52,383 bases of DNA, taken from NCBI RefSeq assembly GCF_016632365.1, contig NZ_JAEPBH010000022.1:1-52383 (forward strand). Direction: 5' to 3'. Origin of the DNA: Tenebrionibacter intestinalis (GTDB lineage: Bacteria; Pseudomonadota; Gammaproteobacteria; Enterobacterales; Enterobacteriaceae). The translations under genes were made by a program, and so were the position numbers. Shown piece after piece: positions 34,916 through 47,070 of the stretch. Under the pieces are notes generated by a model. The model had not been told where the DNA came from, searched no databases, and saw only the letters and a list, made by a program, of their open reading frames with translations. The stretch's first letter is position 1, and every line of letters starts with the position of its first letter.

Positions 34916-35503
34916 ATGCAAAACAGACACCATCGCCCACACGGTTTTTTTACCCGCCATGACGATACCGGCAACCCGCATGACAAAGATCACGCCTTCT
35001 CTGAAAACGAGCGCGGCGAGGAGCGCCACGGCAAACGCCCGCGTTTCTTTGGCCACGGCGAACTGCGCCTGGTGGTGCTGGACATTTTGTCAAAAGGCGG
35101 CAGTCACGGCTATGAACTGATTAAAGCAATAGAAGAGCAAACCGGCGGCCTTTATACGCCAAGCCCCGGGGTCATTTACCCGGCGCTGGATATGCTACAG
35201 GCACACGGCATGATAGCCGTCAGCGAAGAAGGCGAAGGCGCGCGCAAACGGCTGGCAATAACGGATAAGGGCAGACGCTGGCTGGAAGCCAGCATGGCGC
35301 ACCTGGCGCATATTCGCCAGCGTATGAAAGCGCGCGCCGTTGGGCTACAGTTGCGCAAAAATCCGCAAATGAAACGCGCGCTGGATAACTTCAAAGCGGT
35401 GCTGGATCTTAAGGCTAACCGGGAAGATATCGACAATGCGCAGATTAAAAAAATTATCGCAATTATTGACCATGCCGCGCTAAAGCTGGCGCAACTGGAC
35501 TAA
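34916..35503 (+). CDS. yqjI: PadR-family metal-responsive regulator YqjI
   Basis: The 195-residue PadR-like repressor has a winged helix at FFGHGELRLVVLDILSKGGS and GGLYTPSPGVIYPALDMLQA. The C-terminal dimerisation helices end KRALDNFKAVLDLKA and are almost identical to E. coli YqjI. In E. coli the long N-terminal tail, rich in His and Cys, binds nickel and relieves repression of yqjH. Here the tail (about residues 1-45) keeps many His but has no Cys, so metal affinity may differ. The ribosome-binding site is AGAGG. Confidence 0.9.
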   Translation: MQNRHHRPHGFFTRHDDTGNPHDKDHAFSENERGEERHGKRPRFFGHGELRLVVLDILSKGGSHGYELIKAIEEQTGGLYTPSPGVIYPALDMLQAHGMIAVSEEGEGARKRLAITDKGRRWLEASMAHLAHIRQRMKARAVGLQLRKNPQMKRALDNFKAVLDLKANREDIDNAQIKKIIAIIDHAALKLAQLD

Positions 35504-35566
35504 TACTTACCAGCTAACGCCCGGCGGCACCTCGCACGGCCCGCAGCGTATACGCAGACGTTCAGT

Positions 35567-35702
35567 TTGTTGACAAAGAAGGAAAAAACGGGGTTTTTCC
35601 TTCTTTGTGATAAGCAGGCGAAAATCAATGCATTGATTTTCCGTATTTTTTATTGTGTTTCATCCATCCTGTCTGCGACAGGATGGGGTTTGTCAGCAGT
35701 CT
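35567..35702 (+). repeat. 136-bp hairpin-rich intergenic repeat, copy A
   Basis: The element starts TTGTTGACAAAGAAGG and ends GTTTGTCAGCAGTCT; its tips form an imperfect terminal inverted repeat (TGTTGACAAA / TTTGTCAGCA). Three palindromes lie inside: a 13-bp stem around ACGGGG, a self-complementary AT-rich 20-mer, and a CATCCTGTC/GACAGGATG hairpin. It lies between yqjI and fadH, flanked by a 17-bp direct repeat (35546-35562 and 35711-35727) that belongs to a hairpin. Confidence 0.9.
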
Positions 35703-35705
35703 TAG

Positions 35706-35725
35706 CGTCTGCGTATACGCAGACG
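35706..35725. terminator. Palindromic hairpin flanking repeat copy A
   Basis: A perfect 20-bp palindrome on the right of the repeat. A shortened version of it (35545-35560) lies on the left, directly after yqjI. It is probably a copy of the yqjI terminator hairpin. Confidence 0.45.
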
Positions 35726-35729
35726 TTGA

Positions 35730-37853
<2,124 letters not shown>

Positions 37854-38025
37854 CGCATACGCGCCGCAAAAAGTGCGCCGCGTATTGCCAGCCTGTGGTT
37901 GAGCGGCTTTCGCGACAACGGGCCTCACGCCGCCAGAAGAATTAACTTCGATATTATTCCGTCCATAGATTTATTCAGCCCCCCGCCGCTGGCGTAATCC
38001 GGCGGGCTTCAGGATATCCGCTTTT

Positions 38026-39156
38026 TTACCACTTTTTGCGCGTTTTCACGGCCCGCAACACCACAAACTTGTTGTCAGACGCCACCGTTTCGCAGTTACC
38101 GAAAATCTTCCTCAGCTTACGGTAATAGTCGAGATGACGATTGCCGACAATGCGCAACTCGCCGCCATATTTCAGGCTACGGCGCGCATCGTGAAACATT
38201 TGCCAGGCAATATTATCGGTAATGGCATGCTGCTGGTGGAATGGCGGATTACACAGCACGGCGTCATAGCGATCGAACGCATCGCCGGTAAGCGAGTGAT
38301 TCACCTCAAAACGACAGCGTGCCACATCCTGCGGCAGATTAAGCTCCACATTCAGCCGGCTGGAGGCCACCGCCATGACAGACTCATCGATAAACGCCAC
38401 CTGCGCCTGCGGATTTTGCGCCAACAGCATCATACCGATAACCCCGTTGCCGCAGCCAAGATCCACCAGCTCGCCTTCCTGGTTTTGCGGCAGATGCTGC
38501 ATAAAGAAGCGCGCGCCGATATCCAGACCTGTGCGGGAGAAAACGTTAGCGTGGTTATGGATTGTCCAGGCCGTACCGTCAAGAGGCCAGCACTGCGTCT
38601 GCGGCATATCTTCCAGCGGCGGGTTGCTGAAGGCGCAGTTAATCAGGCGCGCCTTTTTCCAGGCAAGCGTTGTGGTTGTCGGCCCAAGGATGCGCTCAAA
38701 AAGCGCCAGCGTTGAGTTGTGAATATCGCGCGCTTTCGCACCTGCGATAATACGCGTTTGCGGCGTGGCCACTTTACGCAAATCGCGTAACTGTTGCTCC
38801 AGCAGCGCCTGTTGCTTAGGGATTTTTATCAACACCAGCGCCGGCGAGGCCGGCAGCGGCGCCATGCTGTCAAGCAGCGTCACCTGCGATTGAGCTAACC
38901 CGTTCAAACTCAGGTTACTGAGCGTCGCCTGTCGGGCCATACAGGAATCACTCACGCTGACCGGCTGGCGTTCTGCCAGCGCGCAGGCAAGCGCGCCAAA
39001 GGTATCATTAAAAATGAGCGTCAGCCCACGCGTATCCTCCACCTGCGAAAGCAGGTATTCATCCGCCGCGTCCCACGCCTGCAGCGGCGATGCGTCATCG
39101 GTGACGGGAAAACGCTGCAACTTCAGCGTGCGTCCACCTGTTTCAAACTGGCTCAT
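38026..39156 (-). CDS. rlmG: 23S rRNA m2G1835 methyltransferase RlmG
   Basis: The 376-residue protein has the RlmG/RsmC architecture: a degenerate N-terminal methyltransferase-like domain and an active C-terminal one with [14 protein letters not shown] (SAM site) and the catalytic [13 protein letters not shown] (NPPF). It methylates the N2 of G1835 of 23S rRNA. Its position convergent with fadH matches E. coli. The basic C terminus (RAVKTRKKW) fits RNA binding. Confidence 0.95.
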   Translation of the reverse strand: MSQFETGGRTLKLQRFPVTDDASPLQAWDAADEYLLSQVEDTRGLTLIFNDTFGALACALAERQPVSVSDSCMARQATLSNLSLNGLAQSQVTLLDSMAPLPASPALVLIKIPKQQALLEQQLRDLRKVATPQTRIIAGAKARDIHNSTLALFERILGPTTTTLAWKKARLINCAFSNPPLEDMPQTQCWPLDGTAWTIHNHANVFSRTGLDIGARFFMQHLPQNQEGELVDLGCGNGVIGMMLLAQNPQAQVAFIDESVMAVASSRLNVELNLPQDVARCRFEVNHSLTGDAFDRYDAVLCNPPFHQQHAITDNIAWQMFHDARRSLKYGGELRIVGNRHLDYYRKLRKIFGNCETVASDNKFVVLRAVKTRKKW

Positions 39157-39240
39157 TGACTCTCCGGGGTGCTAAAATTCGCGCGTTTTATCCCTTAATT
39201 ACGCGCAACAGTAAACCTTTTTTTCAGGCTGCGGTGCCCA

Positions 39241-39715
39241 CACTTACTTAGCCGGAAACGCTGCTGGCGCAGGTTCGAACGCTTATCGAACAACGCAAGC
39301 CCGGCGCGATGCTGGAAAAACGCTATCGCCTGCGACTGCGCGCTGTGGGCCTGTACGCAGGCGCTCAAAAACCGCTATATGCGTAGCGCGCCGCCGCTTA
39401 ATAAAGTTAGATAACCATAAAATCAAGGTAATGAAGCATACGCTGGGACTGCATACCGCCATTTCCCGGGTCCGGGACAGCCGCCTGAAGGCAAAACCAG
39501 GGTATTTCACAATACGCCTGAAGCGTTCCTGCGGACGCTCGTGATACATAAGCTGGCACAGCTTAAAGTAAAGGAGCACAACATAAGCGTTTTACCCGTT
39601 TTGCTGCCATATGGAACCCGCTTACCATCAGGTGGAGTTCGATACCCGCCTGTGGTTGCAGCATCGGGCGCTGAGCGCAGGCGAAACCGCCTCTTTTGCG
39701 CGCCCCAGGTTTTAT
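39241..39715 (+). pseudogene. ygjP: Decayed ygjP (SprT/WSS1-like metal hydrolase)
   Basis: Pieces of YgjP appear in order but in several frames: PETLLAQVRTLIEQRKPG from 39252, then PPLNKV, an HNTPEAFLRTLVIHKLAQLK segment around 39510-39560 matching the family's HELAHLKEKEHN zinc region (the first Glu is replaced by Lys), and MEPAYHQVEFDTRLWLQ from 39611. Stops and frame changes separate them. The remnant occupies the ygjP position of E. coli, divergent from rlmG. Its last piece runs in frame into the next gene. Confidence 0.75.
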
Positions 39716-39754
39716 GGTGTAGTAGTGGGTCTGACCGACAACGAAGGACGCACA

Positions 39755-40696
39755 ATGAAAATAGTGACGCTTGACGGCGATACCCTCCCTTCTTCCCTCA
39801 CCCCACCCAACGAATGCGACGAATGGATCTGGCGCGGCGATACGCCCGCCGGTGAAGTCGCCGATGCGCTCCAGGGCGCGCAAATCGCTATCACGAATAA
39901 AGTCAAACTCACCGCAGACGTGCTGCGAAATCTGCCCCAGTTGCGTTATATCTGCGTGGCTGCCACCGGCTATGACTGCGTGGACGTGGCCTGTTGCCGC
40001 AAGCTCGGTATTGCCGTTAGCAACGTGCCGGGCTATTCGACGGTGAGCGTGGCGGAAGCCGCCATCGGCTATATTTTCGCTTTACGCCGCCACCTGCTGG
40101 AATATCACCAGCGCGCGATGACCGAATGGCGCAGCGCGCCGCATTTCTGCATTCACGGCAGCCCCATTGAAGATATTGAAGGCGCAACGCTTGGCATTAT
40201 CGGCAAGGGAGATATTGGCCGCGCCGTAGCGCGCAAAGCCAGCGCGCTGGGTATGACAGTGCTGTTTGCCGAGCGACAGGACGCTAAAAAGGCGCGTGAC
40301 GGCTATCTGCCGTTTGATGATGTGCTTGCGCAAAGCGATATCCTGACGCTGCACTGCCCGCTGTCTGCCCAAACAAACCAGCTTTTTAACGCCGATGTGT
40401 TCGGTAAAATGAAACCGGGCGCCCTGCTCATCAACACCGCGCGCGGCGGCCTGGTTGACGACGCGGCGCTGGCCGACGCGCTCAGACGCGGGCAGCTCGG
40501 CGGCGCCGCGCTCGACGTGCTGGCGGAAGAACCGCCGCGCTCGCCAACGCCGCTTCTGGCGCAGGATATACCACACCTTATCATGACGCCGCATGTAGGC
40601 TGGGCCAGCCGGCGCAGCGTCAAAAATTTAATGGCCGGTCTCAGTGATAATCTGTCCGGCTGGTTTGCCGGCAGCGTACGCAATCGCGTTGCCTGA
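39755..40696 (+). CDS. D-2-hydroxyacid dehydrogenase
   Basis: The 313-residue NAD(P)-dependent D-isomer hydroxyacid dehydrogenase shows the nucleotide-binding LGIIGKGDIGRAVARKA, substrate-side VAATGYDCVDVACC, catalytic Arg in LINTARGGLVDDAAL, Glu in LDVLAEEPPRS and His in MTPHVGWAS. It resembles glycerate dehydrogenase/hydroxypyruvate reductases (usual length 310-330). The start is the ATG at 39755, giving MKIVTLDGDTL; the longer frame from 39611 only adds the tail of the ygjP remnant. The nucleotide motif has GKGDIG instead of the usual GxGxIG (no change at the key glycines). A strong hairpin terminator follows. Confidence 0.88.
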   Translation: MKIVTLDGDTLPSSLTPPNECDEWIWRGDTPAGEVADALQGAQIAITNKVKLTADVLRNLPQLRYICVAATGYDCVDVACCRKLGIAVSNVPGYSTVSVAEAAIGYIFALRRHLLEYHQRAMTEWRSAPHFCIHGSPIEDIEGATLGIIGKGDIGRAVARKASALGMTVLFAERQDAKKARDGYLPFDDVLAQSDILTLHCPLSAQTNQLFNADVFGKMKPGALLINTARGGLVDDAALADALRRGQLGGAALDVLAEEPPRSPTPLLAQDIPHLIMTPHVGWASRRSVKNLMAGLSDNLSGWFAGSVRNRVA

Positions 40697-40704
40697 TAAT
40701 TACC

Positions 40705-40742
40705 GCCGCGCGGGCTGCCGCGCGGCAAACCGGCTTTTGTTT
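40705..40742 (+). terminator. Terminator after the hydroxyacid dehydrogenase gene
   Basis: A 9-bp GC stem (GCCGCGCGG / CCGCGCGGC) with a 4-base loop is followed by a CTTTTGTTT stretch. Confidence 0.65.
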
Positions 40743-40776
40743 AAGTCGCTATCCCGTATGGAGAACGCCCCCTGTT

Positions 40777-41736
40777 ATGATACGTTTCGCTGTTGTCGGC
40801 ACGAACCGGATCACCTGCCAGTTCATTGATGCCGCCATGAAAGCGGCAAATTTCGCCTGACCGCCGTCTACTCGCGCGCCGCTGAGCAGGCGCAGGCTTT
40901 TGCCCGCGACTATCCTGTAGAGCGCCCGTTCACCTCGCTCACCGGTTGAGATAGCGTTGACGCAGTACCGAATTCACTGCATTTTGCCCAAACCAGCCTG
41001 TTTCTGCGCCATAAAAAACACATCTTGCGAAAAGCCGCTGGCCTCGAGTCTGTATGAAGCCGAGCGCGCCATTACGCAGGTGCATGGGGTTGACCTGTTC
41101 GAAGCTTTTAACTCCGCCTGTTTGCCTGACTTCCTTACGCTACAACAGGCGCTGTCGAAAGTGGGCAAACTGCGCAAAGCGCTATTCAATTACTGCCAGT
41201 ATTCTTCGCGCTATCTCAACGGTGAAAACCCCAATACGTTCAACCCGCGGTTTTCCAACGGCTCCATGATGGATATTGGCTTTTACTGCCCTGCCTCAGC
41301 GGCGGCGCTGTGGGGAGAAGGGCATCGCGTTCAGGCGAGCGCAGGCCTTTTGCCTGGCGGCGTGGATGCGCACGGTACGGTCATACTGAGCTACGGTGAT
41401 TTCGACGTTACGCTGATACACTTCAAAGTCAGCGATTGCGCGTTGGCAAGCGAAATTCAGGGCGAGGCGGGGGCGCTGGTTATCGAAAAGTTTTCCGAAT
41501 GCCAGCGCGTTACCTTTCTGCCACGCGGCGCGGCGGCGCAGGATCTGACTCAGCCCCAGCATATTAATACTATGCTGTATGAAGCCGAGGTTTTTGCGCG
41601 TCTGGTGGAAAACAACGAGGTGGATCATCCGGGCCTGTCGGTAAGCCGCATCACGGCAAAACTGTTGACTGACATTCGCCGCCAGACCGGCGTGATTTTC
41701 CCGGCAGACGCTATTGCGCCGGCCCCGCTTACGTAA
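40777..41736 (+). pseudogene. ygjR: Decayed ygjR (Gfo/Idh/MocA oxidoreductase)
   Basis: The start MIRFAVVGTNRITCQFIDAA matches YgjR, but a stop follows at 40857-40859. Further homology then appears in shifted frames (VYSRAAEQAQAFARDY, a broken EKPLAS region near 41020). From about 41085 one frame continues to the normal end: LFEAFNSACLPDFL, NTFNPRFSNGSMMDIGFY and RITAKLLTDIRRQTGVIFPA. At least two or three frameshifts or stops are needed, so it is a pseudogene. Position before alx matches E. coli. Confidence 0.85.
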
Positions 41737-41799
41737 ATTTGGCAAAATAACGACAGCGCGGCCTTGACCGTCCGCAGCGCCTGACATATTTTGTTACGG

Positions 41800-41979
41800 C
41801 AAAGGGGAGTAACTTCATCTGCTGGCCGATCGTCATTACGAAGCGCATGCTTCCGGTCGCCAGGCAATATGGGCAGAAACTGCGTCCGTGTTGTAAGTGA
41901 GACCTTGCCGGGAGGCGAGGTATGCTTGCAGCACAGCAAAAACGGCTGGCGCCTTCCGCGTTGGCCGTTTTTGTTTTTA
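41800..41979 (+). promoter_or_regulatory. yybP-ykoY Mn2+ riboswitch (PRE element) of alx
   Basis: The leader carries the conserved GGGGAGTAAC segment (41804 onward), a GTAAGTGAGACCTTGCCGG stretch and GGCGAGGTATGCTTGC, as in the E. coli alx leader, followed by a terminator hairpin (AAAACGGC...GCCGTTTTT, 41938-41972). In E. coli this manganese- and pH-responsive RNA controls alx expression. Confidence 0.9.
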
Positions 41980-41992
41980 CAGGAATTTGCTT

Positions 41993-42961
41993 ATGAATAC
42001 TGTCGGTACTCCCCTGCTGTGGGGTGGATTTGCCGTTGTCGTGGTCATTATGCTGGCTATCGATCTCTTTCTTCAGGGACGACGCGGCAGCCACGCTATG
42101 TCAATGAAACAGGCCGCCGCGTGGTCGCTGGTGTGGGTAACGCTGTCGCTGTTGTTTAATGCCGCCTTCTGGTGGTATCTCTCCACAACCCAGGGGCGCG
42201 CCGTTGCCGATCCGCAGGCGCTGGCCTTTCTCACCGGCTATCTTATTGAAAAAGCCCTTGCGGTTGATAACGTCTTCGTCTGGCTGATGCTGTTTAGCTA
42301 CTTTGCCGTGCCTGCATCGTTACAACGCCGGGTGCTGGTATACGGTGTGCTGGGCGCGATTGTGCTGCGCACCATTATGATTTTTGCCGGTAGCTGGCTG
42401 ATTTCTCAGTTCGAATGGCTACTGTATGTATTCGGCGCCTTCCTGCTGTTTACCGGTATTAAGATGGCGCTGGCGAAAGACGATGAGTCCGGCATTGGCG
42501 ACAAACCCATGGTGCGCTGGATTCGCAACCATTTGCGCATGACGGACAGCATTGAGGACGAGCGCTTCTTCGTGCGTAAAAATGGTTTACTGTTCGCCAC
42601 ACCGCTGCTGCTGGTGTTGATTCTGGTAGAGCTGAGCGATGTTATCTTCGCCGTTGACAGTATCCCCGCTATTTTCGCGGTCACCACCGATCCGTTTATT
42701 GTGCTGACTTCCAATTTGTTCGCCATTCTCGGCCTTCGCGCGATGTATTTCCTGCTCGCAGGCGTTGCAGAACGTTTCTCCATGCTGAAGTATGGCCTGT
42801 CCGTGATACTGGTATTTATCGGTATCAAAATGCTGATAGTTAAGTTTTACCACATCCCCATCGCTGTTTCGCTCAGCGTAGTAGGCGGCATTCTGGTGCT
42901 GACGCTGCTTATCAATGCGTGGGTCAACAAGCGCAACGACGCCAAAAAAGCTATTCGCTAA
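41993..42961 (+). CDS. alx: TerC-family membrane protein Alx
   Basis: The 322-residue integral membrane protein has about nine helices, with the conserved acidic residues of TerC proteins in [12 protein letters not shown] and [17 protein letters not shown]. It is implicated in Mn2+ homeostasis (probable exporter) and is induced at high pH in E. coli. The start at 41993 gives [12 protein letters not shown] like the E. coli protein (321 residues) and follows the riboswitch directly. TerC proteins also occur in tellurite-resistance clusters, but this copy is the ordinary chromosomal one. Confidence 0.95.
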   Translation: MNTVGTPLLWGGFAVVVVIMLAIDLFLQGRRGSHAMSMKQAAAWSLVWVTLSLLFNAAFWWYLSTTQGRAVADPQALAFLTGYLIEKALAVDNVFVWLMLFSYFAVPASLQRRVLVYGVLGAIVLRTIMIFAGSWLISQFEWLLYVFGAFLLFTGIKMALAKDDESGIGDKPMVRWIRNHLRMTDSIEDERFFVRKNGLLFATPLLLVLILVELSDVIFAVDSIPAIFAVTTDPFIVLTSNLFAILGLRAMYFLLAGVAERFSMLKYGLSVILVFIGIKMLIVKFYHIPIAVSLSVVGGILVLTLLINAWVNKRNDAKKAIR

Positions 42962-42966
42962 CGCCA

Positions 42967-42986
42967 GTGGGGGCTTTCGCCCCCCT
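42967..42986 (+). terminator. alx terminator hairpin, left copy
   Basis: The GGGGGC-TTTC-GCCCCC hairpin lies just after alx. A diverged duplicate (GTGGAGGCTTTCGCCC, 43128-43148) lies beyond repeat copy B, so the repeat splits a duplicated terminator. Confidence 0.7.
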
Positions 42987-42987
42987 G

Positions 42988-43124
42988 AGACTGCTGACAA
43001 ACCCTATCCTGTCGCAAACAGGATGGGTGAAATACAATAAAAAGATAAGGAAAATCAAAGTATTGATTTTCGCCTGCTTATCCCAAAGAAGGAAAAACCC
43101 CGTTTTTTCCTTCTTTGACAACAA
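42988..43124 (-). repeat. 136-bp hairpin-rich intergenic repeat, copy B (inverted)
   Basis: The element is in reverse orientation relative to copy A: it begins AGACTGCTGACAAACC and ends CTTCTTTGACAACAA. All three internal hairpins are retained with a few substitutions. It lies between two versions of the alx terminator hairpin. Confidence 0.9.
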
Positions 43125-43432
43125 CCTGTGGAGGCTTTCGCCCTCTTCGTGTGGAGAAGCGCCTAATTTAGCTTTTTGTTTTTCTTGTTTATATCCCTGT
43201 CGCTTCAGGTCAGAGCCGCAGGGGAAATAACAAACAATTACCCGGCAACAGTAAAAAAAAGGTTAAACAAGCTGTTTTTTAGCGCAAATAGCGGTATTAC
43301 ATCTTTTCGCCGCCGCGCATTTCTTTATACTCGAATGGGCAAACACGTTTTCTTACATCTACAAACATAAGTTATAAACCAAAGCGGCAGGCAGCAACGC
43401 CGCTACAAATAACGGAATGACAGGAATAAGGA

Positions 43433-44683
43433 ATGACAACACAGCAACATACTCCCAACCGACTGCTTTCGCGCCTTGCGCAAGGCAGTCTGGTAAAACA
43501 AATCCTCGTAGGCCTGGCGCTGGGTATTCTGCTTGCGCTGGCATCAAAAGAGGCGGCCATTGCCGTAGGTCTGCTCGGCACGCTGTTTGTCGGCGCGCTG
43601 AAGGCTGTAGCGCCTGTACTGGTGCTGATGCTGGTAATGGCATCTATCGCTAACCATCGCCAGGGGCAAAAAACGAATATCCGGCCGATACTGACTCTGT
43701 ATCTTATCGGTACGTTTTCCGCCGCGCTGACCGCCGTACTGTTTAGCTTTCTTTTCCCGTCCAAACTCATCCTGGCAGCCGGCGCAACCGATGTCTCGCC
43801 GCCATCGGGTATCGTGGAAGTGCTCAAGGGGCTGTTAATGAGCACGGTCGCAAACCCCTTCCAGGCGCTGATAAACGCTAACTATATCGGCATTCTGGTT
43901 TGGGCCGTCGGCCTGGGCTTTGCGTTACGCCACGCCGGCGATTCCACTAAAGGTCTGGTAAACGACTTCTCCGGGGCGGTAACATTCCTTGTGAAGCTGG
44001 TGATCCGCTTTGCGCCCGTGGGGATCTTCGGCCTGGTTTCTTCCACGCTTGCCGAAACCGGCTTTAAAACCTTGCTTAGCTATGCACAACTGTTGGTGGT
44101 GCTTATCGGCTGTATGCTGGTCGTTGCTCTGCTAATAAACCCCTTACTGGTGTGGTGGAAGATTCGACGCAACCCATATCCGCTGGTGCTGATGTGCCTG
44201 CGTGAAAGCGGCGTTACCGCTTTCTTCACCCGCAGCTCCGCTGCAAATATTCCGGTTAACATGAACATGTGCGAGAAGCTGAAGCTGGATCCTGACACTT
44301 ACTCTGTCTCCATCCCGCTTGGCGCGACCATTAACATGGCGGGAGCCGCCATCACCATTACCGTGCTGACGCTGGCGGCGGTCCATACGCTGAGCATCCC
44401 CGTAGATATGCCGACCGCGCTTCTGTTAAGCATGGTGGCTGCGCTGTGCGCCTGTGGCGCATCCGGCGTGGCTGGCGGTTCTCTGCTGCTTATTCCGCTG
44501 GCGTGCAGCATGTTCGGCATCCCGAACTCAATCGCTATGCAAGTTGTTGCGGTAGGTTTCATCATCGGGGTCTTGCAGGACGCGTGCGAAACAGCGCTCA
44601 ACTCCTCTACTGATGTGTTATTTACCGCCGCTGTCTGCCAGGGCGAAGAAGCGCGGCTGGCAAAAAATCCAGTCCGCAGTTGA
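43433..44683 (+). CDS. sstT: Serine/threonine:Na+ symporter SstT
   Basis: The 416-residue dicarboxylate/amino-acid:cation symporter (DAACS) family protein carries the conserved [15 protein letters not shown] serine-rich reentrant loop, [15 protein letters not shown] and [15 protein letters not shown]. It is nearly collinear with E. coli SstT (414 residues), which imports serine and threonine with sodium. About eight membrane helices and two reentrant loops are expected. An AGGAATAAGGA sequence precedes the ATG. Confidence 0.96.
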   Translation: MTTQQHTPNRLLSRLAQGSLVKQILVGLALGILLALASKEAAIAVGLLGTLFVGALKAVAPVLVLMLVMASIANHRQGQKTNIRPILTLYLIGTFSAALTAVLFSFLFPSKLILAAGATDVSPPSGIVEVLKGLLMSTVANPFQALINANYIGILVWAVGLGFALRHAGDSTKGLVNDFSGAVTFLVKLVIRFAPVGIFGLVSSTLAETGFKTLLSYAQLLVVLIGCMLVVALLINPLLVWWKIRRNPYPLVLMCLRESGVTAFFTRSSAANIPVNMNMCEKLKLDPDTYSVSIPLGATINMAGAAITITVLTLAAVHTLSIPVDMPTALLLSMVAALCACGASGVAGGSLLLIPLACSMFGIPNSIAMQVVAVGFIIGVLQDACETALNSSTDVLFTAAVCQGEEARLAKNPVRS

Positions 44684-44688
44684 CGTTA

Positions 44689-44714
44689 CAGGCTTCGCCT
44701 TCGGGCGAAGCCTG
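44689..44714 (+). terminator. sstT terminator hairpin
   Basis: An 11-bp perfect stem (CAGGCTTCGCC / GGCGAAGCCTG) with a TTCG tetraloop lies just after sstT. It has no long T-run but resembles the hairpins that terminate neighbouring genes. Confidence 0.6.
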
Positions 44715-44906
44715 CAAGCATTAACGCTGCGCCTGCGTCTTTGGCTGACGCTGTCGACAAACGTCAGCAGTAGCCCCCACAAAAATAAGATAAATCAAAA
44801 GATTGCTTACAGAGACGTCACGATAAAGAAGTTACCTGTCCGCCTTGCTCACCGTCTGCGCCCGTGGAGCAGCCGCAACCGCATATGACAGCAGATTATT
44901 GCCCGG

Positions 44907-45008
44907 GAAGGAAAAAACGGGGTTTTTCCTTCTTTGTGGTAAGCAGGCGAAATTTTTTATTGCATGTCATCCATCCTGTCTACGACAGGATGGGTTTGTC
45001 ATCAGTCT
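44907..45008 (+). repeat. 136-bp repeat family, copy C (truncated and internally deleted)
   Basis: The copy lacks the left TTGTTGACAAA end and most of the central AT palindrome. It keeps the GGAAAAAACGGGG hairpin, the GTGGTAAGCAGGCGAAA join, the CATCCTGTC...GACAGGATG hairpin and GGGTTTGTCATCAGTCT at the right end. No flanking hairpin duplication is seen. Confidence 0.85.
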
Positions 45009-45592
45009 TACAGCTCCCTACATTTTCCGGGCCAGTCGCGCTTTTTATCGAGCCATATCTTACTGGCGTAAGGCCACAGCCTGTTTTTCTCTGTGGCAAC
45101 CGTTGATTAAAAGCAATATCGCTAAATTTGCCGACTTTCGGGCGGCACGGCCGAATGTCTTCAGGCTCATTACGCTTCAGGCGCAGGCGCGCGCCAGGCA
45201 GAGTTTTATTTAGCCGCGTCCTTTTCGCACAAAAAACCGATAGTTACACTGAGCGCCATGCGCAGCAAGGAAAAGAGCGCCCCGCCGGGTGAGTCAGTAA
45301 AATCTTGTATAGTGTCATTGTGTGTAAATAGCCTCGCCACATATGCCGCGCGCAAGCAAAATCCTTACAGCGGCCACAATTATTGTGACGCATGCCGTAG
45401 AGCTTTGTTACAATTAGATGCGCTACTGCCGCGCTCTTCGCTCCGGGCGTTGGATTTATCCCCCACGCTTTGGGCGTCAGCGTATGACAGCTTACTTGTC
45501 AGTACATCCGTTCAACAAAGACAACGGCAACCGAATGTACCCCTGTTTCGCCGCTCCCTGCGGTTGGTTTTACCCGATGTGCCCAGGAAAAA
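45009..45592. other. Gene-poor stretch between sstT and yqjA
   Basis: Together with the bases before copy C, over 800 bases separate sstT from yqjA. In E. coli ygjV, uxaCA, exuT and exuR lie here. I see only short open frames and no recognisable remnant, so those genes appear to have been lost or were never present. The yqjA promoter should be near the right end. Confidence 0.4.
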
Positions 45593-45595
45593 TGA

Positions 45596-46258
45596 ATGGA
45601 ACTTTTGACGCAACTGCTTAGCGCTCTGTGGAGCCAGGATTTCGAAACACTTGCCAATCCCTCGATGATAGGGATGCTGTATTTTGTGCTGTTCATGATC
45701 CTGTTCCTTGAAAATGGCCTGCTGCCAGCCGCTTTCCTGCCGGGCGACAGCCTACTGGTGCTGGTTGGCGTGCTGATTGCCAAAGGCGCGCTGGGTTTTC
45801 CACTCACCGTCATTTTACTGACCGCTGCGGCAAGCCTGGGATGCTGGTTAAGTTACGTTCAGGGACGCTGGTTAGGTAATACCCGGACTGTGCAAAAATG
45901 GCTTTCACATCTGCCGGCCCACTATCATCAGAGAGCGCATCATCTATTTCATAAGCACGGTCTGTCCGCGCTGTTAATTGCCCGTTTTATCGCATTTGTG
46001 CGCACGCTGCTCCCTACCATTGCCGGTATCTCTGGTTTGAGCAATGCGCGTTTTCAGTTTTTTAACTGGATGAGCGGCCTGCTGTGGATTTTAATTCTGA
46101 CTACGCTGGGCTATGTACTGGGCAAGACGCCGGTATTCCTTAAGTATGAAGGCGAACTGATGGCTGGGCTAATGCTGCTGCCGATCTGTCTGTTGGTTTT
46201 CGGGCTGGTGGGATCGCTGGTCATGCTCTGGAAAAAGAAACACGCGAGCCGGGGGTAA
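45596..46258 (+). CDS. yqjA: DedA-family membrane protein YqjA
   Basis: The 220-residue DedA-family inner-membrane protein has [20 protein letters not shown] (the family's E-N-x-x-P-x-P-GD motif), [13 protein letters not shown] and [20 protein letters not shown] with the conserved Arg residues. E. coli YqjA (220 residues) is an osmosensing cation-coupled transporter needed for alkaline tolerance; DedA proteins are also linked to lipid-carrier flipping. It starts at the second of two overlapping ATG codons and is followed after eight bases by mzrA, an operon conserved from E. coli. Confidence 0.95.
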   Translation: MELLTQLLSALWSQDFETLANPSMIGMLYFVLFMILFLENGLLPAAFLPGDSLLVLVGVLIAKGALGFPLTVILLTAAASLGCWLSYVQGRWLGNTRTVQKWLSHLPAHYHQRAHHLFHKHGLSALLIARFIAFVRTLLPTIAGISGLSNARFQFFNWMSGLLWILILTTLGYVLGKTPVFLKYEGELMAGLMLLPICLLVFGLVGSLVMLWKKKHASRG

Positions 46259-46266
46259 GAACCATC

Positions 46267-46638
46267 ATGCGACTTCCGCATTTTCTGCGTAATGTGATTT
46301 TAACGGCGCTGCTGGCGCTGGCTGCGCTGCTGTTGTGGTCAGCCTTGCAGCACCCGGAATCAACGCTGGAAATTCGCGCTACGCGGGCGGGCGTCAGCTC
46401 GCCAGACGGCTTCTACGTCTGGCACCATCTTGATGCCAACGGCATACCGTTCAAAAGCATTACGCCGCAGGGCAACGGCCTTATTATCAGGTTCGACTCC
46501 AGCGCCCAAAGCGATGCCGCGCGCGAAGTGCTCAACCGCACTCTGCCCCAGGGCTACATCATTGCCCAACAGGAAGAAGACAACGCCGCCCTTTCTCTGC
46601 TTTCCCGTCTGCGCCACGATCGTCATCGTCTCGGTTAG
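46267..46638 (+). CDS. mzrA: EnvZ modulator MzrA
   Basis: The 123-residue bitopic inner-membrane protein has one N-terminal helix ([19 protein letters not shown]) and a small periplasmic domain ([35 protein letters not shown]). In E. coli MzrA links the CpxAR and EnvZ/OmpR systems by binding EnvZ. Length and gene order after yqjA match E. coli. Confidence 0.92.
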   Translation: MRLPHFLRNVILTALLALAALLLWSALQHPESTLEIRATRAGVSSPDGFYVWHHLDANGIPFKSITPQGNGLIIRFDSSAQSDAAREVLNRTLPQGYIIAQQEEDNAALSLLSRLRHDRHRLG

Positions 46639-46849
46639 CATTCTATTTTTCTGAATTTTTTCAGCCGCTTTTGGGTTTTTAGCCGAATCAGCTATGCTTT
46701 AACAACGTCATCCTGGCCGCAATGCCGCAAGCACTTTTGCACAACAGGGCAGGAGCGTTTTCGTTAATGAAACGCTAAGCTACACCGGCAACGACGTTTT
46801 TCGCCTGCGGCAAACACGGACCAGTAAACTTCCGCGCCATTATGCTGAG

Positions 46850-47056
46850 CGCAATAATCGATGCTACAGGATTAACGGGCTGTAAAACGAAGGACGTTTC
46901 CCGGCGTCATCTACGGCGTGAGCGTGCGTCAGCCGAAAAGCGCGCCTGAAGACCAAAGCAAACGTATCCATACGCACCCCGCCCAAACGGGCGCAGGCCG
47001 AACCAGAAACAGAAGCGTTAGAAGCACGTCTGGCTAACGCAGGGACCATAACTTAG
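46850..47056 (+). pseudogene. yqjC: Probable remnant of yqjC
   Basis: In E. coli yqjC lies between mzrA and yqjD. Here the ~430-base interval has no intact gene. From 46988 a short frame reads RAQAEPETEALEARLANAGT to a stop at 47054-47056, which has the charged helical character of the YqjC C terminus. The identification rests mainly on position and composition, so it is tentative. Confidence 0.35.
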
Positions 47057-47070
47057 CAGGAGAAATAACA

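Noticed and set aside
39611-39754. N-terminal extension of the hydroxyacid dehydrogenase
   Set aside because: The 48 residues match the C terminus of YgjP, not a dehydrogenase; the ATG at 39755 gives the normal family start.
41993-42961. TerC-family gene as a sign of a tellurite/stress (ter) island
   Set aside because: It is the chromosomal alx gene with its own Mn2+ riboswitch and conserved E. coli neighbours; no terD/terB/terY-type genes are present.
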